Assembly (NCBI GenBank): GCA_016929465.1
Contig: JAFGIT010000149.1
Coordinates: 1-5,497, forward strand
Length of the DNA stretch: 5,497 nucleotides
Direction of reading: 5' to 3'
Origin: JAFGIT01 sp016929465 [NCBI: Candidatus Coatesbacteria bacterium]
GTDB lineage: Bacteria; B130-G9
This document shows, piece by piece, positions 3,729-5,497 of this stretch (position 1 is the stretch's first letter; each line of letters opens with the position of its first letter). The notes under the pieces are model-generated. The model did not search any database, had not been told where the DNA came from, and saw only the letters and a program-made list of their open reading frames with translations. The position numbers and the translations under genes are program-made.

Positions 3729-5497
3729 TCAGTCTGAAATATGAAGATATGGCCAAACTGGTCCCGCTTCACCAGCCGTGAACGGCACGAGCTCGAGCGT
3801 GTATCTGCGGCTCATCAGGATGCTGCGATCGACCGTGAACTCACCGGAGAATATCCCGTCGCCGGCTGCCAAATCGGCTCCGAGGCCGTCGTCGGTCAGT
3901 TCGTACCCGAGCGGCGAACCAGCGTAATAGACGCCTATCGTATCGACTGGGCCGTCCCCGACGTATGCGTGGGCCTCAATCGTGCACTCGAACATCGTCG
4001 TCGCGGTATTCGACACGCCCGCCGCGAGAATCGTACATCCACCGTTTTCGAATGCGATTGGTGCCAACTGCGGGTCATCAAAGCCCGTCAGATTCGCGGG
4101 AATGGTCCCCTGGGCTGCCCGCGTCCCCGGAATTGCGAGCTCATCACAGAACGAGAACAAAAGAGGAGGCCATTGACCCGCGCACCCGCCCAGATAGTCG
4201 GTCGCGACGATCGAGACATCATAATCGCCGGCACTCAGAACGCCGACCCCGACATCCATGCTGAACGTCCACATTCCATCCCCCGCCGCGTTATCGCCGT
4301 TCATACCATCGTCATTCAAGAACAACCCGGTCGGCGCATCCGCGAGGAATATCTCCATCGACTCGGGGGCTCCTGCCCCGGGATTCTGGAATGCCACCAT
4401 CTGAAGCTCTCCGCCTGCCGATGAAGAGACATCGCTCCCGAAATACCCTGCGCCCAGGATGCAATTGGTTGGCCTACCTGAGGCGTGCGCGAATACCGAC
4501 AGCGTGTTAGCGCTGTCGCGGCCGAGCTGCAGCGCCTCGTACGTCGCAGGGTCCGAGGGGACGGAGTCCTGGGCGGGATTGGAGCCAGTTGATGGAAGGG
4601 AGAACAAGAGGACATTTATGTCCGAAGCGCCCTCGAACTGAGACCTCGGAATAGCCAGCTCCACCAGGTCTCCGACCGGTGAATAGCTGATGACCGCGCC
4701 CGCCGCTAGAAGGTCGAACGAGGACCAACTGCTTTCCTTCGAGAATTTATGTATGTTGCAGTTGCGGAATGCTTCCCAACCTGACCACGGAACCCAGGTG
4801 ACGTGCTTCAAGTAGATCTCGGCATCGACAGCATAGAGCGAATCGAAGGTGACGTAATTCCCCTCACCATCCCTGCTCTCGCCCTGCGTGCCCGCGTAGC
4901 CGCCATCCTTGTAGTCAACCGCAAGCACGTAGGACATGTCGTCCTCCTCGCAAGTTGCGGCGAACGCGAAGTGCCAGTACTCATTGTCAGCATAGGCGTA
5001 GAGTGATGATACGTCGTATTCAGGATCATCGAAATCGAGTGAGGGATCGACCGCGATGGGCCTAAGCCCCCCATTGTGCCAATCTGTCAGGTCGGCGTCG
5101 ATGCAGAGGAGAGAACTCGCAGTATTCACTGCATACCATCCCTCTTTTCCGTCATCAGCCTCGGCGCGGACTATGTAGAATTTGAAGCCCGAAACAGGGT
5201 TGAATTCGTAGCTAGCTGACGGGCCAAAGACCGTGCTTCGGGCCACCACCTGAACGTCTGTCGTATTGACAAGTTTGAAATTGAGGGCCATCGAATCCGA
5301 GGCTATCGAGGCCTGTACGACCTTCTGTTGGCTGTTCGTGTAACTCGGAATTGACTGGTTGTTCATAAAGTCCGCATTCGTAGGTGAGAAGAGCGGAATC
5401 TCGCTCGCCGCTCCCCCCTGGAAGGTCGGTATCTCGAGAGCGGGGTCGCCCAGGAGCACGAATTCGAAGAGCGTCCGCCGCACCAGGAAATCCTCCC
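3729..5497 (-). CDS. C-terminal part of a secreted peptidase C25 (gingipain-type) multidomain protein; 5' end outside the window
   Basis: The frame is open to the window edge (residues 'EDFL' precede the first GTG at 5483), so this is the 3' part of a larger gene. Numbering from that GTG, residues 1-20, 'RRTLFEFVLLGDPALEIP', match the closing segment of peptidase C25 catalytic domains. Residues about 125-330 look like a CBM9/DOMON-type beta domain: 'CIDADLTDWHNGG', 'YDVSSLYAYADNEYWHFAF', 'VELAIPRSQF'. Two tandem repeats follow (about 340-445 and 482-582). Each opens with Cys-Ile/Thr-Ile/Leu and carries an identical-spacing D-D-G-x-x-x-D-x-x-A-G-D-G motif (391-403 and 531-543), a probable calcium-binding loop. 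Each closes with W-P-P/Y-L. There is no LPXTG, transmembrane helix or recognisable type IX sorting domain; the protein stops at 'YLHISD'. The catalytic His and Cys would lie outside the window. Codon choice is more GC-rich than in the left third. Confidence 0.85.
   Translation of the reverse strand, partial: EDFLVRRTLFEFVLLGDPALEIPTFQGGAASEIPLFSPTNADFMNNQSIPSYTNSQQKVVQASIASDSMALNFKLVNTTDVQVVARSTVFGPSASYEFNPVSGFKFYIVRAEADDGKEGWYAVNTASSLLCIDADLTDWHNGGLRPIAVDPSLDFDDPEYDVSSLYAYADNEYWHFAFAATCEEDDMSYVLAVDYKDGGYAGTQGESRDGEGNYVTFDSLYAVDAEIYLKHVTWVPWSGWEAFRNCNIHKFSKESSWSSFDLLAAGAVISYSPVGDLVELAIPRSQFEGASDINVLLFSLPSTGSNPAQDSVPSDPATYEALQLGRDSANTLSVFAHASGRPTNCILGAGYFGSDVSSSAGGELQMVAFQNPGAGAPESMEIFLADAPTGLFLNDDGMNGDNAAGDGMWTFSMDVGVGVLSAGDYDVSIVATDYLGGCAGQWPPLLFSFCDELAIPGTRAAQGTIPANLTGFDDPQLAPIAFENGGCTILAAGVSNTATTMFECTIEAHAYVGDGPVDTIGVYYAGSPLGYELTDDGLGADLAAGDGIFSGEFTVDRSILMSRRYTLELVPFTAGEAGPVWPYLHISD

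Noticed and set aside
3741-4424. Plus-strand open frame of 227 codons
   Set aside because: It is antisense to the GC-rich secreted-protein gene, is Arg-rich and low in structure, and has no family motif. It is a typical shadow of the real frame.

Overview
The window is bacterial: it shows Shine-Dalgarno-type starts, sigma-70-like promoter elements and bacterial-only small-protein families. The right end carries the C-terminal part of a large secreted protein that begins with a gingipain (peptidase C25)-type 'LLGDPALEIP' ending. It continues into a CBM9/DOMON-like beta domain and two Asp/Gly-rich repeats. That architecture is typical of uncultured environmental phyla and FCB-type bacteria, but the sequence does not fix a taxon. 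The left third is visibly more AT-rich than the right third, as expected of an accessory small-gene region.

Layout, left to right. (1) Positions 14-907, minus: an unrecognised, mostly helical protein of about 297 aa with a good promoter at 969-996. (2) Positions 950-1344: no gene, but two operator-like inverted repeats (1086-1111 and 1236-1253). (3) Positions 1345-1572, plus: a small excisionase/MerR-type helix-turn-helix protein. (4) Positions 1573-1900: essentially empty. (5) Positions 1901-2224, plus: a 33-aa membrane microprotein whose TAA stop is followed at once, in the same frame, by a TTG and 73 codons for a hydrophilic helix plus a second membrane segment. This is either a reinitiating pair or one gene split by a stop codon. 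(6) Positions 2277-3210, minus: four small genes resembling toxin-antitoxin components. In transcription order they are a 50-aa antitoxin-like protein, a HicB-like antitoxin (ATGA overlap), a DUF4258-like putative toxin and a DUF2283 protein (13-nt overlap). The second and fourth genes were each recognised by motif. The first two are too short or lie in a frame where only the opposite strand shows long ORFs. (7) Positions 3229-3347: three separate inverted repeats packed into about 120 nt. (8) Positions 3396-3689, minus: a YciI-family protein with a strong ribosome-binding site. (9) Positions 3729-5497, minus: the C25-type secreted protein, open at the window edge.

How the genes may work together. 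The minus-strand block 3210-2277 looks like one transcription unit holding two toxin-antitoxin-like modules. The DUF4258-like/DUF2283 pair is complete. The other pair looks like two antitoxin-type proteins with no recognisable HicA, RelE or ParE toxin. The HTH protein at 1345 has a dyad just upstream of its probable promoter and may regulate itself or the divergent 14-907 gene; this is inference. YciI follows the secreted protein on the same strand by 39 nt and could be co-transcribed, with a small hairpin between them. I see no integrase, transposase, tRNA, rRNA or CRISPR array.
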